Of a stretch of DNA of 64,000 nucleotides, positions 7,150 through 15,415 are shown in pieces. Every line of letters begins with the position of its first letter. The stretch's first letter is position 1. The stretch is taken from contig NZ_JAVFVV010000004.1 in the NCBI RefSeq assembly GCF_030929505.1, forward strand, positions 186,001 to 250,000, written 5' to 3'. This DNA comes from Mesorhizobium sp. LHD-90 (GTDB lineage: Bacteria > Pseudomonadota > Alphaproteobacteria > Rhizobiales > Rhizobiaceae). The notes under the pieces were generated by a model. That model saw only the letters and a list, made by a program, of their open reading frames with translations, ran no database searches and was not told the DNA's origin. The position numbers and the translations under genes were made by a program.

Positions 7150-8388
7150 TCACGCCATACAGGGCGTATCCATTGCGGCGGCCCGTGGTTTGTCAACCGG
7201 ACAATCGCCAATCAAGAACTTACCCCATCCCTGCAATGCGGCCAGCTTCGCATCGAAAAAATCTGACCGCTGATACGCCCGGCCAACAGCAGTTCCGACC
7301 ACATGGCCGAGACACCTTTGAGCGATGTCATCTGAGAACCCACCACCCTCCACACACCAAACCGCAAATGACGTCCTGAAACCATGGACGGTCGCATCGG
7401 ACCCAAGATCGTTCAACAGGAACGAAAAGATGTGCTGCGATAACGGACGCTTAGCGAGGCGACCAGCGAACACAAGCGCGTCTGGATCACGATTACTGCC
7501 GCGGCCCGCCTCATCAATGATCGCTTTCGCAGCGTCAGACAGAGGCACGACATGCTCGCGGCGGGTCTTATATCGCTCTGCAGGGATCACGATCCGATCG
7601 GCCTTCACGTCGCACCAGCGCAACTCACGTGCCTCGACCTGACGCAACGCGCAGAGGATGGTCAAGCGTAATGCCATTGCGCCGACGCCCTGAAACGACC
7701 GACTCCCTGTCGCGCAGTCAGCATCACACATACGTTCCAGCCAGCGCATGAGCGCCGGTACCTCTTGCCAAGCCATAGCGGCGTGATGCCGGGTCGTTCG
7801 TTTGACCTTGGGCATTATGTGTTTGAGGTTGCCCTTGTACCGAGCGACGTTAAATCCACGCGGCAGGTAGCCTTTGACCATCGCATAGTCGAAGACGCGT
7901 TCGAGGAACGACCGTAAAAACTCACCAGTCGGTGTGTCCCATGACGGCATCAGCACCGTCTCGATATGATCGGTCGTGATATCCTCGATCAGCATCGATC
8001 TGGTATCGCCGATATGGTTCTTGATGTATGCCCGATATCTGGCAGCGACGTTTGGGGTCCACCCTGACTCATTGACTTTGATATACGCTTCACACACCTC
8101 GCCCAGTGTGCGTTTGGCGAGTACCGTCAATTCCTCGCGCTTTTCAGCTATCGGATCCTTGCCATTGGTGAGTCGGTTGCGGACCTCCCCGGCCTTTTTG
8201 CGAGCATCCTTCAAACCTACCGCAGGGTACCCACCAAGACCGAGTTCACGGCGCTTACCTTTGCTCGTGTAGATGAACAACCAAGACCGCGCGTTACCCT
8301 GCACTCGCAGGTACAAGCGATCCCCGTCTCCGTAGATGCCATTGTCTATTTTGGTACGTCTCAACCACGTATCGCTCAATTTTGTCAT
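7150..8388 (-). CDS. Tyrosine recombinase / integrase, P4 type (DUF4102 arm-binding domain)
   Basis: A 412-residue site-specific recombinase that would insert and excise the element. Residues 1-85 have the arm-DNA-binding layout of P4-like integrases (RLYLRV...WLFIYTSKGKRRELGLGGYPAVGLKDAR). A core-binding domain follows at about 95-185. The catalytic set is visible: R249 in ALRQVEARELRW, H335-x-x-R338 in HGFRTSF, H362 in LGH and nucleophile Y372 in AYQRSDFF. It reads away from the GC-rich genome, as expected for an integrase at the element's edge. Enzymes of this family usually use a tRNA or tmRNA 3' end, but none is visible at 8389-8620. It looks intact. Confidence 0.93.
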   Translation of the reverse strand: MTKLSDTWLRRTKIDNGIYGDGDRLYLRVQGNARSWLFIYTSKGKRRELGLGGYPAVGLKDARKKAGEVRNRLTNGKDPIAEKREELTVLAKRTLGEVCEAYIKVNESGWTPNVAARYRAYIKNHIGDTRSMLIEDITTDHIETVLMPSWDTPTGEFLRSFLERVFDYAMVKGYLPRGFNVARYKGNLKHIMPKVKRTTRHHAAMAWQEVPALMRWLERMCDADCATGSRSFQGVGAMALRLTILCALRQVEARELRWCDVKADRIVIPAERYKTRREHVVPLSDAAKAIIDEAGRGSNRDPDALVFAGRLAKRPLSQHIFSFLLNDLGSDATVHGFRTSFAVWCVEGGGFSDDIAQRCLGHVVGTAVGRAYQRSDFFDAKLAALQGWGKFLIGDCPVDKPRAAAMDTPCMA

Positions 8389-8766
8389 GTAAGTTTCCTA
8401 CATTTGCCTCCTCCCTTTCATAAGATACTGCCCAAAAATCGCAAGGTTCTTTCATAATTCTTTCATAAAGATAAACCGCGTTGTTCTTTTTTGCGCCCGC
8501 CGAAATCGATCATGCCGCGCCCCTCCGCCTCGTCTTCAGCCGTTTCGCCGGCGTCGCCGCGCCCGCCATTCTCGATAGAATGCTGATCTCCATGTAACAA
8601 AGCAACATGGATTTCAGATTCCGTGTTGCTTTCCAACAAGACTGGTGGACGAGTCCCCAGTTCAGCGTTATGCAGATGCGCAGGAAGCGGCCAGACCCGC
8701 TCGAAAGACAGGATGGCGGAACGGTTGCAAGCGCTTCGCAAAGCGGGGCGGCGAACGGACCGCCCG
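8389..8766. other. Element-chromosome junction and regulatory region
   Basis: No gene is supported. The AT-rich part (8389-8470) belongs to the element and contains two TTCTTTCATAA-like direct repeats at about 8450-8467. From about 8480 the composition is that of the chromosome. An operator-like palindrome lies at 8599-8632. The attachment site is expected here but cannot be fixed without the other end. Confidence 0.4.
8599..8632. promoter_or_regulatory. Inverted repeat AAAGCAACA...TGTTGCTTT, candidate RpiR operator
   Basis: AAAGCAACA at 8599-8607 pairs perfectly with TGTTGCTTT at 8624-8632. The right half with its flank reads GGAAAGCAACAC on the minus strand, and GGAAAGCAACAT occurs at 14411-14422 in front of the RpiR regulator gene. 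The shared 11-mer suggests one regulator controls both transcription units. Confidence 0.5.
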
Positions 8767-9144
8767 ATGGAGACAGCCTTGCCAAAACAGTGTTTCGGAA
8801 CCTCGCATGTGCCGCTGTCGCCGGCCGTGCGCGCCGGCGATTTCGTGTTCGTTTCCGGCCAGGTGCCGGTCGGCGCCGACGGCCTCGTGGTGAAGGGCGG
8901 GATCGCCGAGCAGACCGAGCAGGTGCTGCAGAATATCAAGTCGGCGCTGGCGCTGGCCGGCTGCGGCATGGAGGACGTCGTCAAGACCACCTGCTGGCTG
9001 GACGACGCCCGCGACTTCGGCGCCTTCAACGCCGTCTATGCAAGACACTTCCCCAAGGAGCCGCCGGCGCGCACCACCGCCGAATCCCGCCTGATGATCG
9101 ACATCAAGGTCGAGATCGAGGCGGTCGCCTACAAGCCGGTTTGA
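8767..9144 (+). CDS. RidA (YjgF/YER057c/UK114) family protein
   Basis: A 125-residue protein if started at the ATG at 8767 (METALPKQCF); a longer frame upstream is GC-rich noise. It shows the family's SPAVRAGDFVFVSGQVPV core and the conserved ESRLMIDIKVEIEAVAY end, where the substrate-carboxylate-binding arginine lies (SR near residue 106). RidA-type proteins hydrolyse reactive enamine/imine intermediates released by PLP or oxidative enzymes, or deaminate specific catabolites. It is the first gene of a run with an amidohydrolase and an SDR, so a pathway-specific deaminase role is likely. The operator-like repeat at 8599-8632 lies upstream. Confidence 0.85.
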   Translation: METALPKQCFGTSHVPLSPAVRAGDFVFVSGQVPVGADGLVVKGGIAEQTEQVLQNIKSALALAGCGMEDVVKTTCWLDDARDFGAFNAVYARHFPKEPPARTTAESRLMIDIKVEIEAVAYKPV

Positions 9145-9231
9145 GTTTTCGGCAGTCCGGTCCCGCCCTGTATTCGGGAAGGATGCGCCACTGCGAGGCA
9201 GGCAACGGAATGAAAGCGGAGGCAGTCGTTC

Positions 9232-10458
9232 ATGCAGTTTGATCTCCTCCTCAAGGGCGGGCGCGTCATCGACCCGGCGTCCGGACTGGACGCGCCGCGC
9301 GACGTCGCGGTGGCCGGCGGCAGGATCGCCGCGATCGAAGCCGGCATCCCGGCGGACAGGGCAAAAGAGGTCGTCGACGCCGCCGGCGCCATGGTCACGC
9401 CCGGCCTGATCGACCTGCACAGCCATGTCTACTGGGGCGGAACCTCGCTCGGCGTCGACGCCGACCTGCTTGCGGCGCGCAGCGCCACCACGACCTTCAT
9501 CGACGCCGGCAGCGCCGGCGCCGGCAATTTCCTCGGCTTCCGCCGCCATGTCATGGAGCGCTCGAAGGTCCGCATCCTCGCTTACGTGAACATCTCGTTT
9601 GCCGGGATTTTCGGCTTCTCGAAGAATGTCATGGTCGGCGAATGCAGCGATTTGAGGCTGTGCGAGCCGCGCGAGGTGCTCGGCTGCGTGGACGAGCACC
9701 GCGACGTGATCGTCGGCGTGAAGGTGCGGGCGGGAAAACACGCCAGCGGCACCAGCGGCATCGCGCCGGTCGATCTCGCGGTCGAGGCGGCTGACCAGGC
9801 CGGCTTGCCGCTCATGGCGCATATAGACGAGCCGCCGCCCGGCCGCTCCGAGGTGCTGCCGCGCCTGCGCCGGGGCGACGTGCTCACCCATTGTTTCCGA
9901 CCCTTCCCCAACGCGCCGGTGTTCGCTTCGGGCGCGGTGCGGCCCGACATGCACCTGGCGCGGGAGCGCGGCGTGATCTTCGACATCGGCCACGGCATGG
10001 GTTCGTTCGACTTCGACGTGGCGCGCGCCATGCTGAAGGAAGGCTTGGCGCCGGACGTCATCAGCAGCGATGTGCACCTGTTGAACGTGGACGGACCCGC
10101 CTTCGACATGATGGTCTGCATGTCGAAGATGCTGGCGCTGGGCATGCCGTTCCTGGACGTGCTGAAGGCGTCGACCCAGCGTCCGGCGGAGGCGATCGCC
10201 CGGCCGGAGCTCGGATGCCTGGCGGTCGGCGGGCCGGCCGACATCGCCGTGCTCGGCGAGCGGGCAGGACCGGTCAGCTTCTTCGATTCCACCGGCGCGG
10301 AGCTCGTCGCCGAGCGCGAGCTGATCTCGCACGGCATTGTCGCCGGCGGGGCATGGTGGCCGAACGAGCACAGGGACACGCCGCGAACATACGCGCCGTC
10401 AGGGCGCCAGACCCATGCCGACCTCGCCCGCCGGCATTTCGGCAAATGCAATTGCTGA
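9232..10458 (+). CDS. Amidohydrolase / deacetylase family metallohydrolase
   Basis: A 408-residue member of the amidohydrolase superfamily, close in pattern to the EF_0837/Atu3266-type deacetylases and dihydroorotase-like enzymes. Metal ligands are visible: H63-x-H65 in GLIDLHSHVYW, a lysine in VGVKVRAGKH that could be carbamylated, histidines in LMAHIDEP and LTHCF, and the aspartate in SSDVH. The N- and C-terminal strands form the usual small beta-sandwich. It follows the RidA gene and is followed 7 bp later by the SDR gene, so the three probably form an operon that hydrolyses an N-acyl or cyclic amide compound and oxidises the product. The substrate cannot be read from sequence. Confidence 0.85.
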   Translation: MQFDLLLKGGRVIDPASGLDAPRDVAVAGGRIAAIEAGIPADRAKEVVDAAGAMVTPGLIDLHSHVYWGGTSLGVDADLLAARSATTTFIDAGSAGAGNFLGFRRHVMERSKVRILAYVNISFAGIFGFSKNVMVGECSDLRLCEPREVLGCVDEHRDVIVGVKVRAGKHASGTSGIAPVDLAVEAADQAGLPLMAHIDEPPPGRSEVLPRLRRGDVLTHCFRPFPNAPVFASGAVRPDMHLARERGVIFDIGHGMGSFDFDVARAMLKEGLAPDVISSDVHLLNVDGPAFDMMVCMSKMLALGMPFLDVLKASTQRPAEAIARPELGCLAVGGPADIAVLGERAGPVSFFDSTGAELVAERELISHGIVAGGAWWPNEHRDTPRTYAPSGRQTHADLARRHFGKCNC

Positions 10459-10465
10459 GGTGAAA

Positions 10466-11233
10466 ATGCCGAATTCCCTGTTCGATCTCACCGGCCGCAC
10501 GGCCCTCATCACCGGTTCGACGCGCGGCCTCGGGCGCGCCTTCGCCGAAGGATTGGCGGGCGCCGGCGCGAAGGTGATCCTCAACGGCACCGACGCGGCG
10601 CGCGTGGCTGCGGCCGTCGACGATCTCCGCGCCCTTGGCCATCAGGCGGATGGCATCGCCTTCGACGTGCGCGACGAAGCCGCGATCCTCGCCGCCTTCG
10701 AGCGCTTCGACGCGGACGGCGTCGCCATCGACATCCTGATCAACAATGCCGGCATCCAGTGGCGCAAGCCGATGGTCGACCTGCCCACGGCCGAATGGCA
10801 AAGGGTCATCGACATCAACCTGACCAGCGCCTTCGTCATCGGCCGCGAGGCCGGAAGGCGCATGGTGGCGCGCGGCCGCGGCAAGATCATCAATATCTGC
10901 TCGACCACCAGCCTGCTGGCGCGCGCCACCATATCCCCCTACGCCACCAGCAAGGGCGGCCTGAAAATGCTGACGCAGCAGATGGCGGCCGAATGGGGGG
11001 CGAGCGGCGTGCAGGCCAATGCGATCGCGCCCGGCTACATCGTCACCGAAATGAACGATGCGCTGGTCAACAATCCGGACTTCGATGCCTGGGTCAAGGC
11101 CCGCACGCCGTCGCGGCGGTGGGGCCTGCCGGAGGAGATTGTCGGCACGGTCATCTATCTTGCCTCGCCGGCGTCGGACTATGTCAACGGCCAGCTCATT
11201 TCGGTCGACGGCGGCATGACCGCGGTGGTGTGA
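10466..11233 (+). CDS. Short-chain dehydrogenase/reductase (gluconate 5-dehydrogenase-like)
   Basis: A 255-residue classical SDR. It has the cofactor motif TGSTRGLG near the N-terminus, NNAG (NNAGIQWRKPM), the catalytic serine region STTSLL and Y-x3-K in PYATSKGG, and the usual C-terminal PGYIVTEMN and VDGGMT. The overall pattern resembles gluconate 5-dehydrogenase/3-oxoacyl reductase-type SDRs that oxidise polyols or sugar acids with NAD(P). The start at the ATG at 10466 is chosen because a short GAGG site precedes it and it begins 8 bases after the amidohydrolase gene. The longer upstream frame overlaps that gene. It ends in a hairpin shared with the convergent monooxygenase gene. Confidence 0.85.
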   Translation: MPNSLFDLTGRTALITGSTRGLGRAFAEGLAGAGAKVILNGTDAARVAAAVDDLRALGHQADGIAFDVRDEAAILAAFERFDADGVAIDILINNAGIQWRKPMVDLPTAEWQRVIDINLTSAFVIGREAGRRMVARGRGKIINICSTTSLLARATISPYATSKGGLKMLTQQMAAEWGASGVQANAIAPGYIVTEMNDALVNNPDFDAWVKARTPSRRWGLPEEIVGTVIYLASPASDYVNGQLISVDGGMTAVV

Positions 11234-11253
11234 GGGCCAGATTTCCGGCCCTC
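11232..11253. terminator. Convergent hairpin spanning both stop codons
   Basis: GAGGGCC (11232-11238) and GGCCCTC (11247-11253) form a perfect 7-bp stem around an 8-base loop between the convergent SDR and monooxygenase genes. The stem includes bases of both stop codons. There is no clear T tract, so it may work as a bidirectional hairpin or a mRNA end protector. Confidence 0.5.
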
Positions 11254-13042
11254 AACCCCTTGCATCCGGCGGAATCCCGTAGACCGGCGTCGGAATCCCC
11301 TCCATCCGCGCCTTGATCTGCAGCGCCACATATTTCGAATAGAAGCGCGACAGCGCAAGGTTGCCGCCGTGGAACCATAGCGCCTGCTGCGCGGTCGGCT
11401 TCCACATGTTGCGCGGCTCGCCCTGCCAGGGACCGGGATCGCCGCGCACGCCGGAGCCCAGCCCCCAGCACGGGCCGACCCTGTCGGCGACTTCGCGCGA
11501 GACCAGTTGCGCCACCGTCTCGTGCATCGACTGGTAGCCGGTGCAGCAGACGATCGCGTCGGCTTCGAGTTGCGTGCCGTCGTCGAACAGGATGCCTGCC
11601 GGCGCCAGCGACTTGATCGACACGCCGCTGCGCACCTTGATCTCGCCTTCGATGATCAGGTCGGAGGCGCCGACATCGATGTAGTAACCCGAGCCGGTGC
11701 GGTAGGCCTTCATCATCAGGCCGGTCTCATCCTCGCCGAAATCCAGCGCGAAGCCGGCGGCGGCGAGGCGTTCGTAAAAGGCAGCATCGCGTACGCGGAT
11801 GCGGTCATAGAGCTTTTTCTGGCCTTCCGGCATCAGCGCGAAAGGCGTCGACGCCACCAGCATGTCGGCCTTTTCCGTGGTCATGCCGCGCGCAACCGCC
11901 GCCTCCGAATAGATCTCGAAGGCGAGTTCCATCAGCGTGTCGGATTTCACCACGGTGGTCGGCGAGCGCTGGATCATCGTCACGTCGGCGCCGCTTTCCC
12001 ACAGGTCGACGCTGACGTCATGGCCGGAACTCGCCGCACCGATGACCGCCACCTTCCTGCCCTCGAATTTGCGGCCGTCCGAATAGGCGCTCGAATGGAG
12101 AATCTCGCCGGCGAAATTGTCCGCGCCGGGCAGCCGGATCATTTTCGGCGGGCCGTAGGCGCCGGTGGCGAAGACAAGGTGTTTCGGCTTGAGCACGATC
12201 TTCTCGCCGGCGCGGTCGACCTCGACGGTCCAGTGCTTTTCGTCGGCGTCATAGGACGCCTCCGTGCAGGTGGAACTCGTCCAGTAGTTCAGCTCCATCA
12301 CCCGCGCGTACATCTCCAGCCAGTCGCCCATCTTGTCCTTGGGCGTGAACACCGGCCAGTGATCGGGGAAGGGGATGTAGGGCAGGTGATCGTACCAGAC
12401 CGGATCGTGCAGCACGAGCGAGCGGTAGCGGTTGCGCCAGGAATCGCCGGCCCGCGCGTTCTTCTCCAGCACGACCGTCGGCACGCCGAGCTGCTTCAGC
12501 CTTGCGCCGAGCGCGATGCCGCCCTGGCCGCCGCCGATGACGACGCAAAAAGGCTGTTCCGTTAGGCCAAGCTCGGCCTGTTCGCGCCGCCTTGCCTCCG
12601 ACCATGTCTCGCGCCGCCGGTCTGCCTTGTGACGGACGCCGAGAGGCCGGGTCGGCCCCGACTTCTCCTCAAAACCCTTCAACGCGGAGAGCGCGGTGAA
12701 GAGTGTGCGGCACCGGCCGTCGATCAGGCGCAGGCAGCCTTCGCCACGGCCCGCCGCCGTCTCGAAGCTGAACCAGGCCTCGACAGTGCTGCCATCGGCC
12801 GATGCCTCGCCGGTCAGCCGCCAGCCGGTAGGGTGTGTCCCGGCAAGCGTCGCTCCCAGCATGTCGCGGATGGCGTCACGACCCTCGAGCGTCTTGATGT
12901 TCCAGGTGAAGGCCAGCAGATCGCGCCAGTAGCAGTCGTCGGCGAAAAGGCCGATGGCCGCCAATATGTCGCTTGTTTCGAGCGCCCTGGCGAAGGCGCC
13001 GAGCCATGCGGCGGCCTGTTGAGTGGCGGAATGTTCGTGCAT
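11252..13042 (-). CDS. FAD-dependent monooxygenase with N-terminal NTF2/SnoaL-like domain
   Basis: A 596-residue fusion. Residues about 10-130 form an NTF2/SnoaL-like alpha+beta domain. From about 165 on it is a flavin-containing/Baeyer-Villiger-type monooxygenase, with FAD-binding GGGQGG at 170-175, a second Rossmann motif VIGAASSGHD at 333-342 for NADPH, and an ATGAYGPPK segment between them. Such proteins oxygenate small organic N, S or ketone compounds. The start ATG at 13042 is preceded by AAGAAGAGA; the longer upstream frame runs into a palindromic repeat. It is convergent with the SDR gene and codirectional with the RpiR regulator upstream. The substrate is unknown. Confidence 0.85.
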   Translation of the reverse strand: MHEHSATQQAAAWLGAFARALETSDILAAIGLFADDCYWRDLLAFTWNIKTLEGRDAIRDMLGATLAGTHPTGWRLTGEASADGSTVEAWFSFETAAGRGEGCLRLIDGRCRTLFTALSALKGFEEKSGPTRPLGVRHKADRRRETWSEARRREQAELGLTEQPFCVVIGGGQGGIALGARLKQLGVPTVVLEKNARAGDSWRNRYRSLVLHDPVWYDHLPYIPFPDHWPVFTPKDKMGDWLEMYARVMELNYWTSSTCTEASYDADEKHWTVEVDRAGEKIVLKPKHLVFATGAYGPPKMIRLPGADNFAGEILHSSAYSDGRKFEGRKVAVIGAASSGHDVSVDLWESGADVTMIQRSPTTVVKSDTLMELAFEIYSEAAVARGMTTEKADMLVASTPFALMPEGQKKLYDRIRVRDAAFYERLAAAGFALDFGEDETGLMMKAYRTGSGYYIDVGASDLIIEGEIKVRSGVSIKSLAPAGILFDDGTQLEADAIVCCTGYQSMHETVAQLVSREVADRVGPCWGLGSGVRGDPGPWQGEPRNMWKPTAQQALWFHGGNLALSRFYSKYVALQIKARMEGIPTPVYGIPPDARG

Positions 13043-13098
13043 GCTTTTCTCTTCTTGACTAAACTTCGCAATGGCTTTCCCAGCCAGCGATTTTGCAG

Positions 13099-13350
13099 GC
13101 TGGAGCACCCCTCATCCGACCTCCCCTTTCGGCTCGCTCGCTGCGCTCGCGGCTCAGGGTCGGCCACCTTCTCCCACAAGGGGAGAAGGGGGAGTTTCGC
13201 GCCTCCGCCTCTGCAAATCTCCGCGCCAGCGATTGGCAGCAAGGTCGATGCAGGCTCCCCCTTCTCCTCTTGTGGGAGAAGGGGGCCGACCCTGAGCCGC
13301 GAGCGCAGCGAGCGAGCCGAAAGGGGAGGTCGGATGAGGGGTGTTCCAGC
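13099..13350. repeat. Large GC-rich palindromic repeat (about 250 bp)
   Basis: The outer ends GCTGGAGCACCCCTCATCC and its near-complement meet at 13099 and 13350. Each arm contains CTCGCTGCGCTCG-type and CTTCTCCC...GGGAGAAG palindromes. The element fills the gap between the monooxygenase and RpiR genes. It belongs to a group of palindromic intergenic elements found several times in this window. There is no transposase, so it would be moved, if at all, in trans. Confidence 0.75.
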
Positions 13351-13394
13351 TTGGCGCCACCACACGAAACGAACACCCAAACAGTCTCCCGCCC

Positions 13395-14342
13395 TCAATC
13401 CCCCAGCGGCTCCATCTCCTTGCCGGCGCGATAGGTCTGGACGTTGTATTTGATGCGCCGCAGCGTCTCGCGCGCCGGGCCGTCGATCCTGTACCCCGTC
13501 GCTACCGCCAGCAGGTCGATCGCCGCCAGGAAGGCGAAACGCGATGCGGTCGGCTTCAGCGTGTCGGGATATTCCGGCACCGCCACGGTCAGCCTCACGT
13601 CGCAGGCGCGGGCAAGATCCGTGTCCGGCGCGGTGATGCAGATGGCGTTGGCGCGATAGTGGCGGGCCAGTTCGACCGCCTCCACCACCTCGCGGGTGCG
13701 GCCGGTGGCCGATATCGCGATGACAAGGTCTCCGGGTTTCAGCGTCGATGCGGTCATGCGCATCACATAGGGATCGTTGTGCGCGCTGACGGTGACGCCG
13801 TAGCGGAACAGCCGGTATTGCGTCTCCTGCGCCAGCGCCGAGGAGCTGCCGCCGAGGCCGAACACCGCGACCTGCCGCGCCTTGGCGATCAGCTCGGCCG
13901 CCTTCTCCAGTTGCGCCGGGTCGATCTGGCGTTCCGCCTCCTGCAGCGCCAGCCGCGCCTCGCCGAACACGGCGTTCCAGAACGGCATGCCGTTGTCGCT
14001 GGAAGGCTGCTGCGGCGGCTTGGCGAGATAAAGCGCGCCGACCACCAGGCTCTGCGCCAGCTTCAGCTTGAAGTCGCGCACGCCCTCGCAGCCGATGGCG
14101 CGGCAGAAGCGCGTCACGGTCGGCTCGCTCACCTGCGCCCGCTCGGCCAGGGCGGCGTTGGATGCGTCGATGGCGAAGCGCACGTCGTCGAGCACCACGT
14201 CGGCCACCCGCCGCTCGGCGGGTCGCAACTCACCGTAGGAGTCCTTCACCAGCGAGATGATGTCGGGGATGCGTTTGGCGGGGTCGTGCGCGTCGGCATC
14301 GTTCTCGCCGCTCCACAAAGCCTCGCCGAGAGCTTCCGTCAT
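13395..14342 (-). CDS. RpiR-family transcriptional regulator (HTH + SIS)
   Basis: A 315-residue protein. The N-terminal RpiR helix-turn-helix lies at about residues 25-95 (LRPAERRVADVVL...VSEPTVTRFCRAIG). The C-terminal SIS sugar-phosphate-binding domain lies at about 140-280 (VAVFGLGGSSSALAQ, AISATGRTREVVE). Such regulators sense phosphosugars or related catabolites and act as repressors or activators. It sits between the monooxygenase gene and the divergent ABC importer. The 11-mer GGAAAGCAACA in its own upstream region also appears in the palindrome before the RidA gene, suggesting that it controls this whole block. It looks intact. Confidence 0.88.
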   Translation of the reverse strand: MTEALGEALWSGENDADAHDPAKRIPDIISLVKDSYGELRPAERRVADVVLDDVRFAIDASNAALAERAQVSEPTVTRFCRAIGCEGVRDFKLKLAQSLVVGALYLAKPPQQPSSDNGMPFWNAVFGEARLALQEAERQIDPAQLEKAAELIAKARQVAVFGLGGSSSALAQETQYRLFRYGVTVSAHNDPYVMRMTASTLKPGDLVIAISATGRTREVVEAVELARHYRANAICITAPDTDLARACDVRLTVAVPEYPDTLKPTASRFAFLAAIDLLAVATGYRIDGPARETLRRIKYNVQTYRAGKEMEPLGD

Positions 14343-14410
14343 GAAGGTGCTTCCGTCCTTTCACCGCTGCCGGCGCGTGCCGCGATCCGCGCGGACTGGC
14401 AAATTATGTA

Positions 14411-14422
14411 GGAAAGCAACAT
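14411..14422 (+). promoter_or_regulatory. GGAAAGCAACAT half-site, candidate RpiR operator
   Basis: Lies between the divergent RpiR and ABC ATPase genes. It shares GGAAAGCAACA with the complement of 8624-8634. A weak second half (CAATGCTTCA) follows about 8 bp later. Confidence 0.4.
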
Positions 14423-14507
14423 TCTTGGCAATGCTTCATAGAAGCTAGCAAAAACAATATGATAGGAAAAATCGTGTGTCGACTTCCAACCGATCGGTTA
14501 CGAGTGC

Positions 14508-14513
14508 TTGACA
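14508..14513 (+). promoter_or_regulatory. TTGACA -35 element before the ABC importer
   Basis: A perfect -35 hexamer, 75 bp upstream of the ATPase start. The -10 is not clear: TACAGA with a 15-bp spacer is the best match. The region is AT-richer than its neighbours and lies downstream of the candidate RpiR site. Confidence 0.35.
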
Positions 14514-14587
14514 GAAAAGTAGGATAGTTACAGACTGATTTTCGCGGGTGGATGATATGGGGATCATCGTGCGAATTCCGAGGGTGC

Positions 14588-15415
14588 ATGAACGCGGGCC
14601 ATACCAGTAAGCCGAAGCTCGGGGTGCGCGCCGCAACCAAGGTCTATCACACGGCCTCCGGCGACCTGCTGGCGCTGGACCGCTGCGACCTCGACGTCCG
14701 CGCCAACGAGATCGTCTCCATCGTCGGCCCGTCCGGCTGCGGCAAGACCACGCTTTTGTGGTCGATGTCCGGCCTGCACGGGCTTTCCGCCGGCGAGGTG
14801 GTGCTGGACGGCCAAAAAATCACCGGGCCGCATCCCGACATCGGCATCGTCTTCCAGGAAGCCAATCTGCTGCCCTGGCGCAACCTCGACGCCAACATCA
14901 ATTTCCCCTTCGAGATCAAGGGCACGCAACCCGACAAAGCGTGGATAAACCACCTCCTGCGCCGCGTCGGGCTGGAAGGTTTTGGCGGAAAATTCCCGCG
15001 CGAACTGTCCGGCGGCATGCAGCAGCGCGCCGCCATCGTGCGGGCGCTGTCGTTGAAACCGTCGGTGCTTCTGATGGACGAGCCGTTCGGCGCGCTTGAC
15101 AGCTTTACCCGCGAGGAGATGAACCGGCTGGTCGAGGAGATCTGGCTGGACGCGCCGACCACCATCGTCTTCATCACCCATTCGATCGAAGAGGCGATCT
15201 TCCTGTCGGATCGGGTGGTGGTGCTGACGCCGCGTCCGGGCCGCGTCGCAAAGGAATATCCCGTGCCTTTCCCGCGGCCACGCTCGCTGGAGATCATGGC
15301 GACGAAGGAGGTGTTCGACCTCACCAACGCCATCAAGATGGACATTGTCGGCGGCCGCATCGGCGCCAAGGCGAAACCGGCGCTGGCCGTGGTGAACGGA
15401 GGAGCACCGCGATGA
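14588..15415 (+). CDS. ABC transporter ATPase, nitrate/sulfonate/taurine type
   Basis: A 275-residue ATPase of the SsuB/TauB/NrtD group. It has Walker A GPSGCGKTT, Q-loop VFQEANLLPW, signature LSGGMQQRAAIVRAL and Walker B LLMDEPFGALD, followed by the H-loop FITHSIEEA. It powers the importer whose permease gene overlaps its stop by 4 bp and whose binding protein follows. The start at the ATG at 14588 (MNAGHTSKPK) is chosen over the in-frame 14552 codon because it puts the conserved domain at the usual distance. The substrate is not determined; this group covers sulfonates, nitrate, pyrimidine precursors and aromatic acids. Confidence 0.9.
   Translation: MNAGHTSKPKLGVRAATKVYHTASGDLLALDRCDLDVRANEIVSIVGPSGCGKTTLLWSMSGLHGLSAGEVVLDGQKITGPHPDIGIVFQEANLLPWRNLDANINFPFEIKGTQPDKAWINHLLRRVGLEGFGGKFPRELSGGMQQRAAIVRALSLKPSVLLMDEPFGALDSFTREEMNRLVEEIWLDAPTTIVFITHSIEEAIFLSDRVVVLTPRPGRVAKEYPVPFPRPRSLEIMATKEVFDLTNAIKMDIVGGRIGAKAKPALAVVNGGAPR

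Larger units (their letters stand above)
1..8460. mobile_element. Integrated satellite-like element (right part; left end outside window)
   Basis: This stretch has lower GC than the rest of the window. It carries a tyrosine integrase, a primase-polymerase, an SF3-type helicase, a repeat field that may be an origin, a restriction-modification pair and decayed gene fragments. From about 8460 onward the sequence turns abruptly GC-rich with metabolic genes, so the right boundary is placed just upstream of the integrase start. No tRNA or tmRNA is visible at that edge and the left edge is not in the window, so the attachment sites could not be defined. No capsid, terminase or conjugation gene is recognisable in the visible part. 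The satellite reading is inferred from gene content. Confidence 0.7.

Noticed and set aside
8668-10371. Long minus-strand open frame of 567 residues antisense to the RidA and amidohydrolase genes
   Set aside because: It is Arg/Ala/Asp-rich with no family pattern and lies antisense to two well-supported genes; long antisense frames are common in GC-rich genes.
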